64,000 bases of DNA from the NCBI GenBank assembly GCA_014773175.1, contig VXCM01000991.1, forward strand, positions 186,724 to 250,723, read 5' to 3'. Positions 14,191 through 25,400 of this stretch are shown here, in pieces (the first letter of the stretch is position 1; each line of letters starts with the position of its first letter). A program made the translations under genes and the position numbers. This DNA is from Lucifuga dentata. Lineage: Eukaryota > Chordata > Actinopteri > Ophidiiformes > Bythitidae. The notes beneath the pieces were generated by a model that was not told where the DNA came from, made no database searches, and worked only from the letters and a program-made list of their open reading frames with translations.

Positions 14191-14321
14191 GGATCAGGGG
14201 TGAGCCGCCATGCAGGCGGCTTGAGGTTTAGGGGGGGAAATTACACCCCACAATCNGGATCAGGGGTGAGCCGCCATGCAGGCGGCTTGAGGTTTAGGGG
14301 GGGAAATTACACCCCACAATC
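14191..14321. repeat. 65-bp direct duplication flanking a single N (assembly join)
   Basis: Bases 14191-14255 and 14257-14321 appear identical over 65 bp, separated only by N at 14256. This is what an unmerged contig overlap looks like, not a biological tandem repeat. The repeated unit includes GCCGCC and GGCGGC, which can pair as a hairpin. Confidence 0.9.
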
Positions 14322-15428
14322 AGCCCAACTCACTATCATACACACTCAGCACAAGGACACAAGAATGCACGCTACCCTTCATAAACCACAATCATAACAA
14401 TGGAATTTAATGAAACTTAACGTATTAAAGAAAATAGACAAATCCCTTTAAATCTTCCATAATGAGAGAGAAGAAACCCTGAGACTGTGATATTTCCCCT
14501 CCCTTCACCCCACAAGATTTGAGGCTTTCCTCAGGATTCCACTAGCTTAGCCACAAATCGCCTCACTGCTGTGCGATACCACTATATCCTCAAAGAATGG
14601 AGTGAACAGATCTGGCACATGAGCACATGCACACGCATGCATGCACACACACACACACACACACACTGAAATCTTATTTGACTTTGAGTGATGCATCCTG
14701 GAGAAATCGAGATTGGTGATGGTTATTTTTCCCCAGCAGGAAAGTAGTTGGTGATGTTGCCATGAATCAGCCAGCCAGGGACAGGCCATGAGAAGATGAG
14801 GAGCAGGAAGAGATGAAAGGCTCAGAGACAAATCCTCTCTGCCTGATGGCTCACAAACAGCAAGAAGAAACATGAGCATCTGACTGTGGTTTTCAGATGT
14901 TTCTTGTTTTTCTAATCTACTTCTTTTAAGGTAATTCTTCAGATTTTTAGATTGATCCTTTGACGTTGTCTGAGATTGAAAGACAACAGACAATATACTT
15001 TTTTTTAAATTAATGATGATTAACACAAATGCTCACATTAATAAACAAAACTGAATCATCTTTCAGTGTGGTGGTAGGCTCAATTGAGCTCTACTCATGC
15101 TGCTAGATGAGAGGGTTTATTAGAATGACGCATGTAGATGTCTGCACTGGAACAACAGGTGTAAACACACTGATTGCCTCAATTAATCATGTTTAAACAG
15201 ACTGAAGTGTTAGCATCACATGAAACTATGACTCCCCCATATGCTACCTGTTCAGAGTAATGTTTGTAAAGTGACTAATTAAATGCACTAAACTGAAGGT
15301 TCTCTCTCAGCAGATGTTTGTCCATTAACCTGCAGAACAATTACTTTAACACTGTGTGAAGAACTGCACATTAACAGTGCTCTCTGTACATCAGAAAATA
15401 CACATAACAAGGGGCTTCACACACACAT

Positions 15429-15760
15429 TTACTGCAATACTTGGCTAATGTGAGGCATTTATTAAAAAGCAACAAAGGATGTGCTTTGAGTTTGGTAAAA
15501 TTCTATTCTTGTTGTACTGATGCATTTATGACAAAACAGACATTTTTACTGCGAGTGTAAATTAATGAGAAGTTACTCTGCTACAGTACATACTGTATGT
15601 TGTCACCATTGAAATAACTTCTCATTAATTTACTCGCAGTAAAAATGTCCATTTTGTCATAAATGCATCAGTACAACAAGAATAGAATTACCAAGCTCAA
15701 AGCACATCCTTTGTTGTTTTTTAATAAATGTCTCACATTAGCAAAGTATTGGAATTAAAT
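15429..15760. repeat. Long near-perfect palindrome (foldback element)
   Basis: Two arms of about 145 bp (15429-15575 and 15615-15760) are reverse complements with only a handful of mismatches and small indels, separated by a 39-base spacer. Shared landmarks include GGATGTGCTTTGAG and TTGTTGTACTGATGCATT in the left arm and their complements in the right. There is no coding content. It is most simply a foldback or palindromic MITE. High arm identity suggests recent origin or gene conversion between arms. Confidence 0.85.
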
Positions 15761-18170
15761 AAACCCTTTCCAGCATGCAAATGTGTTAATTAGTACCTTC
15801 AAAAGGTTTATCACTCCAATTGTACTTATAGGTGAGAGGCAGTGAAACAGTAAAGTGTTAAGTCTATTTTAAAATGTGTAGGTTTTCCAACAAGCCTTGA
15901 GACAGAAATGTACCATTAACTATAAGTAACAACAACATTTTGACTTTTTCTTCTCACAAAAATGGAGGAAAGCCAAAACTTCCTCCATGTTTGCCCCATA
16001 ATGACAATATAGCAATATGGATAATATGTATTGACAGTATTAATTGAATTATTAAGTGCAAACACAGCTGCAGTATATATTTATTTGCTAATAGGTAGCC
16101 TGGCTTAAGTGCACCATATGACAAACACCAACAAAGAACTCATAACAGGCTGACTGTGCTCCATTTGAATACACAAAAAATTCTTAAGCACACAAATTAT
16201 AAAAGCAGAACACATCTACCCACCATAGAAAGAATGTGTCTGCATTTATCTATCCATGAAATATGAATGATGTTGAATGGAATGGCCTTTTCCAACAGTC
16301 AGATAAAGCTTCAGCTGAAGGCCAGAGTGAGCACGATACAGGTTGCCATGGCTACAAGAGTGAAAAGGGCATCTGATCTGACTTCTGACCAGTCAATTAA
16401 TCTTGGGATTGCCTTTTTTTTAATAAAAGGTTCATTCATGATTCAAAATTAATTGCTGATGATAAAAGGAAAAATGAAAGAGTGAGGTTATGGGGACTTT
16501 GGAAAGGTACAGTAATAATACTGGAATCTTAAGATTCTCAGTGCAACAAAGGAACATTTTAAATAGATGATAGCCTGAATGTTATTTATTTTGACCCTAC
16601 TTGAACTAGTAGAGAAAACCGATAATTTGTAGGAGATAAGAATATAATTTTCCAGATGAATTTAAACGTTGACAATCTTAACTTCCACTGTCAATCAATG
16701 AAGACTTACATATAGTGCATGAAATTGTCTTTAAATAGCTATGTGGTTAATGTTTTGAGCTGCTATATTTAATTGATAATGGTAAGAATAATAGTGGAGA
16801 AATTCATAAGCCACATATAAAAGAAAACAGTTGATGGGGTCAGATGAAATGTAACCTCTCTCTGATGTATTAGATGTGTTCCTATGGAATTTCTTTCAAA
16901 GCTGCCCTGTGATTGATGCCCATACATCCATACATACACAATGTGTTCTTTGTGTACATTGTCAATATTCTAGTATATCTAAGGGCTAAAATGTCAAGTT
17001 ACACTGGAGAGAAAAATATGAGATCAATAAAGTAGTAATGAAAACAATAAAAATTGTATGTCATTTTTAAAATAATATCTCTAAAATCACACGCATGATG
17101 TGGAAAGCAAGGAAAGACAAGCTCCACACAAATATCAGAATTACTGTGTTGCAAGTAGTTATGCTTCTAACATCATTACCTGTCTTTATACAATGTCTGT
17201 GTCTGTATGTATCTTTGTACAGTGTCTGTGCATGTGTTAGCAACATTGTTTGAGTATAAGTGTATGTACAAAGGGTGTGTGTGAGCATTTAAAGAAGCAT
17301 GGCATTTCTCTTTGGCATGGCATTTCTTTCTTTCTAGTCACAACAGAGGGGATTTTTATCACCGTGTTGCAAATTGGTCAATTAGATCAATTCCTGTGAC
17401 AATGTTTCCATTGCGCTGTTGTAGGAACAAATCTCATGCTCTCTCTCTCTCTCTCTCTCCACACTATTCCCTTACTATCATCTCCAACTCCCACCCTCCC
17501 TCTTTGCCCCTCCCCTCATACCTCCCTTTATAATAAGGTGTGAGGCAGTTTGATTATCACACTCCAATCACAGCTAATTAGGAAAGGTCAAGTAGTACAG
17601 TCAAACAGCATTCCTCCCTCCTTCATCCTCCTCCTCTTCAATCATCTCTCTCTCTCTCTCTCTTTCCATTTTCTCGGACAGCCCTATCAGTGAGCAACAT
17701 CTCCCTACACCACTGCAGCCTGTCTGTTCGTGATAGCGGCTGTGGCAGTCATCTCCACAGAGGCGAGCGATGTGCTGCCAGCCACTCTGCTGGAGCCAGA
17801 CAAACCCATATCAACGTCTGCTGCAGGCACACTGGAGCATCAATTAATCACCGATTAAAACTGGCAAAAAATGCATTTGATATACTTAAGCTTAATTAAT
17901 ACATTGCTACCAATTTTGTACGCCTAATTAGTCAATTTTAGAATGGTCCCTAGTGAAGAGTCCAGATTATGTTGTCCAAAAGGGACATGAACAGAACATC
18001 AGAGAAGAAGAATTACAAGCATGGAAATAGGGATTTCTGTGTTTTTCTACCAATGATTAGACACTGTAGCCTATTCATAGTATAATGGAGAAACAAAAAA
18101 AACAGAACAATTAAGAGAAAATACAAGGTTGGACTGACTTAAGAAATCAGAAACACAAAGGAAATAGGCA
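15761..18170. other. Intronic DNA without recognised gene
   Basis: AT-rich sequence with two CT repeats (about 17438-17458 and 17645-17664) in a pyrimidine-rich stretch at 17430-17670. No coding or RNA gene was recognised. Confidence 0.65.
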
Positions 18171-18640
18171 TACAAATGTTGAATGATAAGTTCTGAGCCT
18201 ATATGAAAATGGTGTGTTGCAGTACTTTTCAACATAATCTCCTTCACATTCAATACGTCTCAGATAAATGCTAGAGGGATTTTATCTCAGTTTCACAGAA
18301 GACTTTTTTGTCTTCCAAAAAATCCTCTGCAGCTGATATGATAACTTGAAGCAAACAGGGTCCAGCTAAAGCATTTTTCAAAGTCTAAGGGGGCCATCTC
18401 ACATGAGTAGGGTGGGTGCTGAACTAGTTCAGAGCCACATTCCTGTATAGACACCTCCAAGTATAATCACTGCACATTCGCCTAGTTTGTTCAATCAACT
18501 TACAGACCAATGGCTACCTCTTGAACCTGTAAGATATAGTCACTGAACTCAAATGAATGCAGTGGATGAGCAAACCTGAAGGAATTATATTACTTGCCTA
18601 CCTCCTTATGTCTGGCTCAGAACTTATCAATCACACCTTA
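18171..18640 (-). pseudogene. Internally deleted mariner-type element with transposase C-terminal remnant
   Basis: Inverted ends are visible: GATAAGTTCTGAGCC near 18184 on the plus strand and GGCTCAGAACTTATCA near 18613, with TA at both outer edges. Between them the minus strand encodes fragments of a mariner transposase C-terminus. QHPPYSCEMAPLDF (about 18385-18425) corresponds to the conserved YSPDLAPSDF region around the third catalytic residue, here with Glu instead of Asp. Further on RIECEGDYVEK (about 18225-18258) matches the usual C-terminal block. The pieces lie in different frames with stops between, so the element is dead. The N-terminal half is missing. Confidence 0.8.
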
Positions 18641-18795
18641 GGGTACAATGTCATGACTAGAAGGCTGATGCTGAGCTGAAACTGATGCCAAGCTGGGGAA
18701 TTTGGACTAACTAACTACATGGTTTGTATAGCAGTCATGTTGAGTCAATGAATGAGGCCACAGTGTTCTGGCAGACAGGCAGACAGACAGAGACA

Positions 18796-18858
<63 letters not shown>

Positions 18859-19224
18859 TAATTGAGAGGGCTATGCTTGATAAATAAAAAAGAAAAGAAA
18901 ACAGAAGATTTGAGATGAGATGGAGGGAATGCAGAAAGGGAGACTTGTGAAGTAGATGCAAAGTGTTGAAATGTGAAGAAAACAAGCCTGCAGGAAAACA
19001 ACCCCAGAGACTGAACAATGACAAGCTCTGTTTTCCTTTTACCATATGATAATAGGCCTAGTTGTGTCATAGCACATGTACTTCTGTGTACGAAGACAGC
19101 TTGTCTGTGGTTTTAAACCACAAAAAACACCAAACTTCATTCTATCTGAATGCTAACCAGCACATTTTATATCACTTTATAATACATTTACTGCTGTTCA
19201 GCACTTTTTAAATAAACTCCCAAT
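18641..19224. other. Intronic DNA; GA repeat
   Basis: Contains the GA/CAGA microsatellite at 18776-18855 and otherwise unrecognised unique sequence. The leucine-serine repeat ORFs across it are artefacts of the repeat. Confidence 0.7.
18776..18855. repeat. (GA)n microsatellite with CAGA interruptions
   Basis: About 80 bp of GA with CAGA units at the left end. Confidence 0.97.
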
Positions 19225-19328
19225 TAGGGCTGGGCGAATGGCCTAAAAATGAAATCTCGATTTTTTTTTCGCACTGATGGATGATTCTTGATTTTAATCT
19301 CAGTTTTTCTTGATTTGCTCAAATCTAA

Positions 19329-19361
<33 letters not shown>

Positions 19362-20007
19362 NAAAAAAAAAAAAACTTGCAAAATAAAAGGTTTTTACAG
19401 CAATTTACAGGTTCCTTGAAAGGAACACCAGCCTTGTTTGCTGCCTCTGGCTTGATGCTCTGGCATGTTACAATATTCCCAACGTACTGAAGACCCTCTT
19501 ATCATATGCGATGACACTGGAAAATGATGCAGTTTTTTCGCTGGCGCTATGACTGCAGATCTGGATCTTGCAGTGCCGCATTACTGCCACTCAGCTGCGT
19601 TTTTCTGTAGCAGCTGCTGAAATACATTCATAGCGCTGCTACTTTTAGTAGCTGCAGCTCCTACAAACTTTATGTTGGTTTGCTCGATGTCGTGAAGTGC
19701 AAAACCAAACCACTTCCAAATCACTGATGTGACATTTCCTTTTTTAGGAATGAGCTCATCTTCAGTCGGAGCATTTGTTGCCATCATGACAGCATGTCTG
19801 ACCTGCTGAAAGCTTCGTGGGCATAGTACCAATGAACGTGATGGACGGGCTTGTTTGACGGTGAGCGGCCCGCTGCCACATTTCCCGTTAAAAATAGTTA
19901 GATATTAGGTTTTTAAAAACAATCTCGATTTTGTGATTCAGCCATTTTACACATCATGCCAAAACGTAAAATCAAATTAATCGATTAAATTGTTTTATCG
20001 CCCAGTA
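19225..20007 (-). mobile_element. hAT-like element with degenerate BED-finger remnant
   Basis: The left end TAGGGCTGGGCGAAT and the reverse complement of the right end, TACTGGGCGATAA, form a short inverted repeat around 0.78 kb; ends of this style are common in teleost non-autonomous elements. Inside, minus strand 19581-19832, an open frame contains a segment (LIPKKGNVTSVIWKWFGF, then TKSSSAMNVFQQLLQKN) that resembles the N-terminal BED-type zinc finger of hAT/ZBED transposases, but the zinc-binding cysteines are lost and the frame stops at once afterwards. A poly-A with N (19362) interrupts it. Superfamily from recognition only; no 8-bp target duplication was confirmed. Confidence 0.6.
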
Positions 20008-21869
20008 TAATCATTATAAGAGATTTATTTTTCTTGCCTGTACATGAGTGGGAGATAGGAGCTACTTTTGACCCTGCTGAACATGAAGTGACTTATCTGA
20101 AACAACACTGCACAAAACATGGCCTTGGAATATCCTATGGCTCATTACAGACCAGTCTGAACATGTGGCAGTGTCTGTCAGGAAGAAGACAATCACACCA
20201 TGATATTCTTTTCTCAGGAAAATATTTCTCATGGAAATATTGACTCACTTTGAAACACATTTGCTGCTTTTGAGCACCCAACTGTTGTCTTTCCCTGTTT
20301 AATAAAGACGCACTGGAACACTGCCAGAATGATGTTCAACACCCCTCACTCCTCATCTCTGCATTTCTGTCTTGGCCTCCTGCCCCTTCCCCTGCCCCAC
20401 AGCATAAACCCTCATGTTATTGGCTAAACACAGCCAGCTGCAGCCAGTTAACTGTCTCTAATCTCACATCAATCGATTTCCCCAAACAAGGAGAGGTGGA
20501 GAAGTAGAGTGGAAGTCATGGAGCAGGGGAGAAAAAGTGGAGGCTGAGAATAAATGCGAGGGCAGTGAGAGTGGGAAACAGGCCAAGGTAGGTTATAGCC
20601 TTTTAGTGAGTTTCCAACACCAGTGGACTTGAGTGTATGAGTGAATGTGTGTGTCTCCAAGTTCCCACATACAGGTGTAAAAATCTCTTGCTTGAGACCA
20701 TGTAAGCAATATTGACTTGAAGACAAAACAGAACGGTGGACAAACACGTTGTGACTAGCACCGACTCGGATAGTTGCACTGGCTGACTTCACTAGCGATG
20801 CCCAACACACTTGCCCTGCACTAACTCCATTTGTCATGTGTTATGTATATAAATGACTTTTCCAGTCCCTCATGGACAATTAAATAGGAACATTTTCAAA
20901 ATGAGAAACATATGGAGCTTTTTAATTGGCCAATTTCTCTTGCAAATGTGTGTGGCTTTTTTTTTCATTCTAAAACCAATGAAAAGGGGAAAAAATGCTA
21001 TCATAATCAGACATGCATATTGCAGCACAGAGTGTTGCACAAATTGTCACTGTCCTTCCACAAGGAGTAAAACAGCCCTTCTGTTCCTTGGATTAATAGC
21101 TCCATTACAGAGAATCCATGTTCACTATATAGCACCATAGTTCTGGATCCAGTCACTGAGATGTATGATGTTGAGACTTTAGTGAATTTGTGTTTCTGTG
21201 GAGATATCTTTATTGCCATGTAGGTAATGGCCCACGCTGAGGCACATGACTGGTTTAAGCCACAGTAGGAAATACACCTGATTTCCTGTCCCATTACCTC
21301 TTAATCTTGGCTCTTTTACCTCCCCTGAACCTGCACTAATCATGGCTGGGGTGAGGAAGACTGCATCTGGAGCTCATATCTGGGGAGTTATTGTTCTACA
21401 CATGTCATATGTAATCTGCCCGACCCACAGCGCTTAGAATAATTATTCATATTCAATCACCACATACGAAGCTGCATCGCCTGCCACTCACTAAGTCATT
21501 TTCCATGTTCCATTATCAAAGTTTCAGAGACGGGAGCTCAGAGAAGGGGGACTAAATGGAGAGGCTGAAGTAGTTGGGCTTATAAAAACATAATGGGCTT
21601 GCCGGCTTTGATAAACTGAGAACGTGTATAGAATGCACACTTGCTCGTATACTCACATCTCACACATTAAATGGAAAAAGTGTAGGGAACAAAGTATGGG
21701 AAAACACAATACCTAAATATAAATTCAGATTACGAATGTTCAGGAAAGTCAAGAGCTGCTAAGTTGATACAATTAACTGTAGCACGGAGAATAGATTGAT
21801 CGTCATTTTTCCAAGTGCATTTGTCTCTCTTCAATTCTCATTCAGTCAAATTTGTCAATGAGGACTCAC
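20008..21869. other. Intronic DNA downstream of pcdh17 exon 3, no recognised gene
   Basis: Unique-looking sequence with several short open frames that match nothing I recognise. No acceptor/exon pair fitting the missing pcdh17 C-terminus was found. Confidence 0.6.
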
Positions 21870-22042
21870 CTTGCTCCAAAGGTGGCGGTTTCACGCCCGT
21901 AGCCTTCAGTTTCAGGGCTTCCTTGGCAGACATATCGCAGCAGGAGCCTTTGTTGGTGTCCTGGTCACTGTCAGCCTGATCGCTGTCACCGTGACCGCTG
22001 TCTCGGAGGCTCGCTCGCTCTGGGTCCTTGAACGTAGAACTA
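21870..22042 (-). CDS. pcdh17: Protocadherin-17, coding exon 3 (173 nt, CM2-like motif)
   Basis: Encodes residues 853-910 of the tail. The first base completes the serine codon begun in exon 2 (AG|T), then the reading is SSTFKDPERASLRDSGHGD and onward. The acidic serine block DSGHGDSDQADSDQD (residues 867-881) is the conserved CM2-type motif of delta-2 protocadherin tails, and GSCCDMSAKEALKLK follows. The acceptor is TTGTCTAG and the donor is AAG|GTGAGTC. The exon ends with one base (G) of the next codon, so a following exon must start in that phase. The ORF continues only 12 codons past the donor before a stop, so the real protein must splice on to a last exon that I do not see in this window. 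Confidence 0.95.
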
Positions 22043-22354
22043 CTAGACAAATAAAACAAATCAAACAGTTAGTGCAATTATTAGCCTCGGTTAAAGTTTG
22101 GAGACATGTATTATTCAGAAAGAAAGGGACCTTCATGACTATCCCTGAATGCTTAAACAGAACAAAAAAAAAAAANAAAAAAAAAAAAAGAAAAAAAGCA
22201 GTTACTAAAAGTGACACTAAAGATATACCAAAGAAAAGGGTTAGTATTTTAATGAACATCTTTAAACCTAATTAAAAGTGCACACCCTTCCTCTCCCTGC
22301 TTTGCCTCTAGTTTAGGTTGAGACGTCGTGACAGTTACAGAACCAAAGTCTTAC
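22043..22354 (-). other. pcdh17: pcdh17 coding intron 2 (312 bp)
   Basis: Short phase-2 intron with donor GTAAGAC and acceptor TTGTCTAG. It contains a plus-strand poly-A run interrupted by an assembly N at 22176, so its exact length is uncertain. Confidence 0.93.
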
Positions 22355-22413
22355 CTTTGAACAAACTGTTGTCTGCTACCCATGTAATTAGACTCCGTGG
22401 GAAAATTGTCCGT
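22355..22413 (-). CDS. pcdh17: Protocadherin-17, coding exon 2 (59 nt, cytoplasmic)
   Basis: This short exon encodes residues 834-852 of the cytoplasmic tail plus two bases of codon 853: TDNFPTESNYMGSRQQFVQ, matching the vertebrate PCDH17 tail immediately after MSIIQ. It starts after a strong acceptor (pyrimidine tract then CCACAG) and ends at CAAAG|GTAAGAC. Exon 1 ends on a codon boundary, so the frame is kept without a split codon at its 5' side. It is too short to show as an open frame on its own and was found by following the expected protein. Confidence 0.94.
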
Positions 22414-25400
22414 CTGTGGAGAAGAGAGAAAATATGTATGTATTTTGCTCCACAAATATGTGTCCTACTGTGAAACAAAATGTAGTGACAGATGAATAAA
22501 AATGCAAGAAAAATATGAGTCAAAGGGCAGAAATGAGCTCATCGTAGTTTAGGTTTTAGTCTTTTCTTAACTACAGCTAATTAGGCATTCAGCAGTAAAC
22601 CTATTGAAATAAAATTACAGATTGCTTGAATGACTAACAATATTTCTGTGAGATGCATTTTGAAAACTTTTTTTTTTTTTTTTTTTNTTTTTTTTTTTTT
22701 TTTTTAGAGAGGGAAAAATATTTGTGAAGATCTGGGGCTTATATGTGTTGGGTGAATTTCTTAGAGGGCTCACTGATCAAACACTTTATGTGGATCAACA
22801 GCACAAATATATATACATGCCCACATGTGCAAACAGGCACACAACCATGGCAAACTCACACACCGTTCCTCAGTATTGTATTTATAGACTGGATCAATCA
22901 CAATGGTGCAATGGCATTCCTGTCTCTCCCTTCCTCTGTCAGCCTCTCTTTATGACTGTCTGTCTTATGTACGTTATATGACATATGACGGCTTTTAACC
23001 ATGTTATTTGAGGTGATGAGAAGTATTCCAAGGTGCTTTCTGCCATTTACACAAACCCTTGTCACCCTTACTGTCATCACAAAAAACCAACCGATAAAAA
23101 AAACAAAGCAATCAAATATATAGATTTCTCTGTAAGTCATGCAGAAAACATGAGAAAGAAACTTGAAACTTAACATTTTTTTTTAAATAATCAAACTCCC
23201 ACTAGGGTGCTTTGCTATTTCAGTCAGAGGCATATAATGGATATAATGTTAGAAATGATGGAAACAAATGTCTCAGCCTTCCAGAGAAATAGCTTTCATG
23301 CTGTTGTGGAAGAATTCATCATGGTAACACAAATAATTACTTTAGTCTACTCCACAGTTCTCTGTCCTGAATTGATACCAGTAAAATGTCATATTTGAAG
23401 AGTAATGTCTCCTTGTGCAAGGGTTTTTCATATGCGCAGCTTGACTCACAGTCGATAGAGTATTTCAATGTCATCCCTGCTCTGCGGTGGCTCAGTATGA
23501 AAAGGGTGCGCGAAGGTCAAACAGGCCACCTCAGTACTCTGACCTTCGCTGCTTTTGCCAAGACCTTTTTTTCTCCACCTCTACACACTATTCCACTTCA
23601 GCCTTCAGCAGAACTAAATGAAAACACCCACAAAATGTATCAAAAGCTGGGATCTGACCACAGGATAAAACAGAAATAAAGATTTGAAATTGTTTTGGCA
23701 TTGAAATAATAACAGCCTGGGTTTTACAGAAAGGAGAGATGAAATATTTATTGATGTGCTTAATTTGTAATTTTACTTCCCAGGAATCAACCTTGGATTT
23801 ACTTTTCAATCATCTGAACAAGGTCAGCTCTGCATCTGATCATAAAGAGCAGAAATGAACAAACAGTCTTCCTTGATTGTTGTAAGGTTCAATTTACTTT
23901 TCCTCCATGTGCATAATGAGACACGTATCGCATCCTTCTGTTCGGAGTGATTTTCTATATTGAAATCTTCACTATGACAGCAAACACAAATATATCAAAA
24001 CAAGATAAAGCGGTCTCATTTTTTTTTTTTTTTNTTTTTTTTTTTTTTATCTTCTAGTTGTCTCTTTTGCAGTACTTACTATTGATGAAATACCTTATTA
24101 ATAAAATGGCAATTGGCTGCTTTCTACCTGTCTTGATGTAACATATAAAATGGACTCTAACTCACTTGGTAATGTTAGAAGTATGTAGTCAAACAGCTGT
24201 AGAGCTTTAAAAAAAAAAAAAAAAAAAAAAANAAAAAAAGAAAAGCATTTACACTAAAAGTAAGATAGATGTGCTCACATCCCACCACCTCCCACCCTTG
24301 ACACACATACACACACAAACCAATAAAAAGCACATTACACCACTTCATAGCAACCTCTTTCCTGCCAATTAGAGTCCAGGCAGATCTTAACCCTCCATCT
24401 CTTCCTGTCTGTCTATACTGTCCAGACCTTTCACTACAATGGGCCACTTTCCAATTAATGGATCGATATAATAAGTATGGGCTGCTTTGTACTTAGCCAG
24501 TCCAAAACCACAATGAAAACAGGATCATTTGGGAGGGAAATTGTAATTATTGTTAAGAGCTCTGGTAGTTTTACAATTATCTGTATTAAACATAACATCA
24601 TTAAGTATTATTTAATGAGCCACAGAATATTTCAACTAGATTTGCAGTATGTTACTGAACATGTTTCTGTGGAAACAAATTAACATGAGCTGTACCTGTT
24701 GGCTAATTACCGTTATTTTGTTATGACATATTACTTCATGCAACATTTCTAAGAGTCATTAAAGGAGAATGTGGTGTCAGTTTGTGTATGGATTGATTGG
24801 CCTGTATGTGTCAGGAAGACCATGAAAAGTGATTCTTAATCTAGTTATTTAGCAGAAATGTTATATATGCTTAAACTTCTTGCCTTTCAATTTCCCCTTG
24901 TGGAAGTTTTCAAACTGAACTGAATTGAATTGACCTGAACTTAACTGATAATCAAAGTGCAGAGTTTGACCTCAAAACCTGTTTCAAAATCTCAATTACT
25001 TATCTATCTAAACTATATGGACCTCTGACCTCACATAGAGTAACACCAAATTTACTGAATACATGAATGCAGGGGAACTGGGTCAATGTACTCTGTGTAT
25101 AACTCAACAAAGGCTGACTTGGGTGTAGAATATTTTGTAACTGAATGATATCTGTATGTTGTATCTGGTTCATGGTGAGGCTGACTAAGTGTTAAAAGCT
25201 GCACTCTGTTCTATTCCCACTGAGGCTCTAAGACTGACTGTGCAGACAGCAGGCCGATTGAGACAAATGGAGCAAGAATATTGGAGTGCTATGCTATTTT
25301 CAGACCTTGTTTTTGTATTCTGAATCCTGTTCATTTCTATGGGGCCATGTTTGTGGGTATCTGCGTGTGTCTGTGTTTGTATATTTCTGTTTGATATCTT

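Larger units (their letters stand above)
9583..15428. other. Intronic DNA without recognised gene
   Basis: Holds a short GTATA-type tandem stretch (about 11119-11158), a CA repeat (11941-11984), poly-A tracts (11692-11708; 13480-13514 with an N at 13497), a CT repeat (13186-13204), an assembly duplication (14191-14321) and a small CA repeat (14644-14666). No exon-like sequence was recognised. Confidence 0.65.
1..21869 (-). other. pcdh17: pcdh17 intron 3, partial (continues past the left edge)
   Basis: Begins at the donor GTGAGTC after exon 3. No acceptor followed by the expected conserved C-terminal exon was found down to position 1, and no long minus-strand open frame resembles it, so the intron probably exceeds 21.8 kb. 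Contents are described in the entries below. Confidence 0.75.

Noticed and set aside
14191..14321. Biological tandem duplication
   Set aside because: Copies are identical and separated by a single N, with the same 64-65 bp length at four sites; best explained by assembly.
15429..15760. microRNA precursor or CRISPR-like repeat
   Set aside because: Arms are far too long and perfect for a typical precursor, there is no repeat-spacer periodicity, and the host is a vertebrate.
18707..19070. Leucine/serine-repeat ORFs
   Set aside because: Produced by the GA microsatellite; same reasoning for histidine-threonine and cysteine-valine ORFs over CA/GT runs at 8254, 9541, 11941 and 37912.
21871..22275. 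Plus-strand 134-codon ORF over pcdh17 exons 2-3 region
   Set aside because: Antisense to exon 3, runs through poly-A and an N; not a gene.
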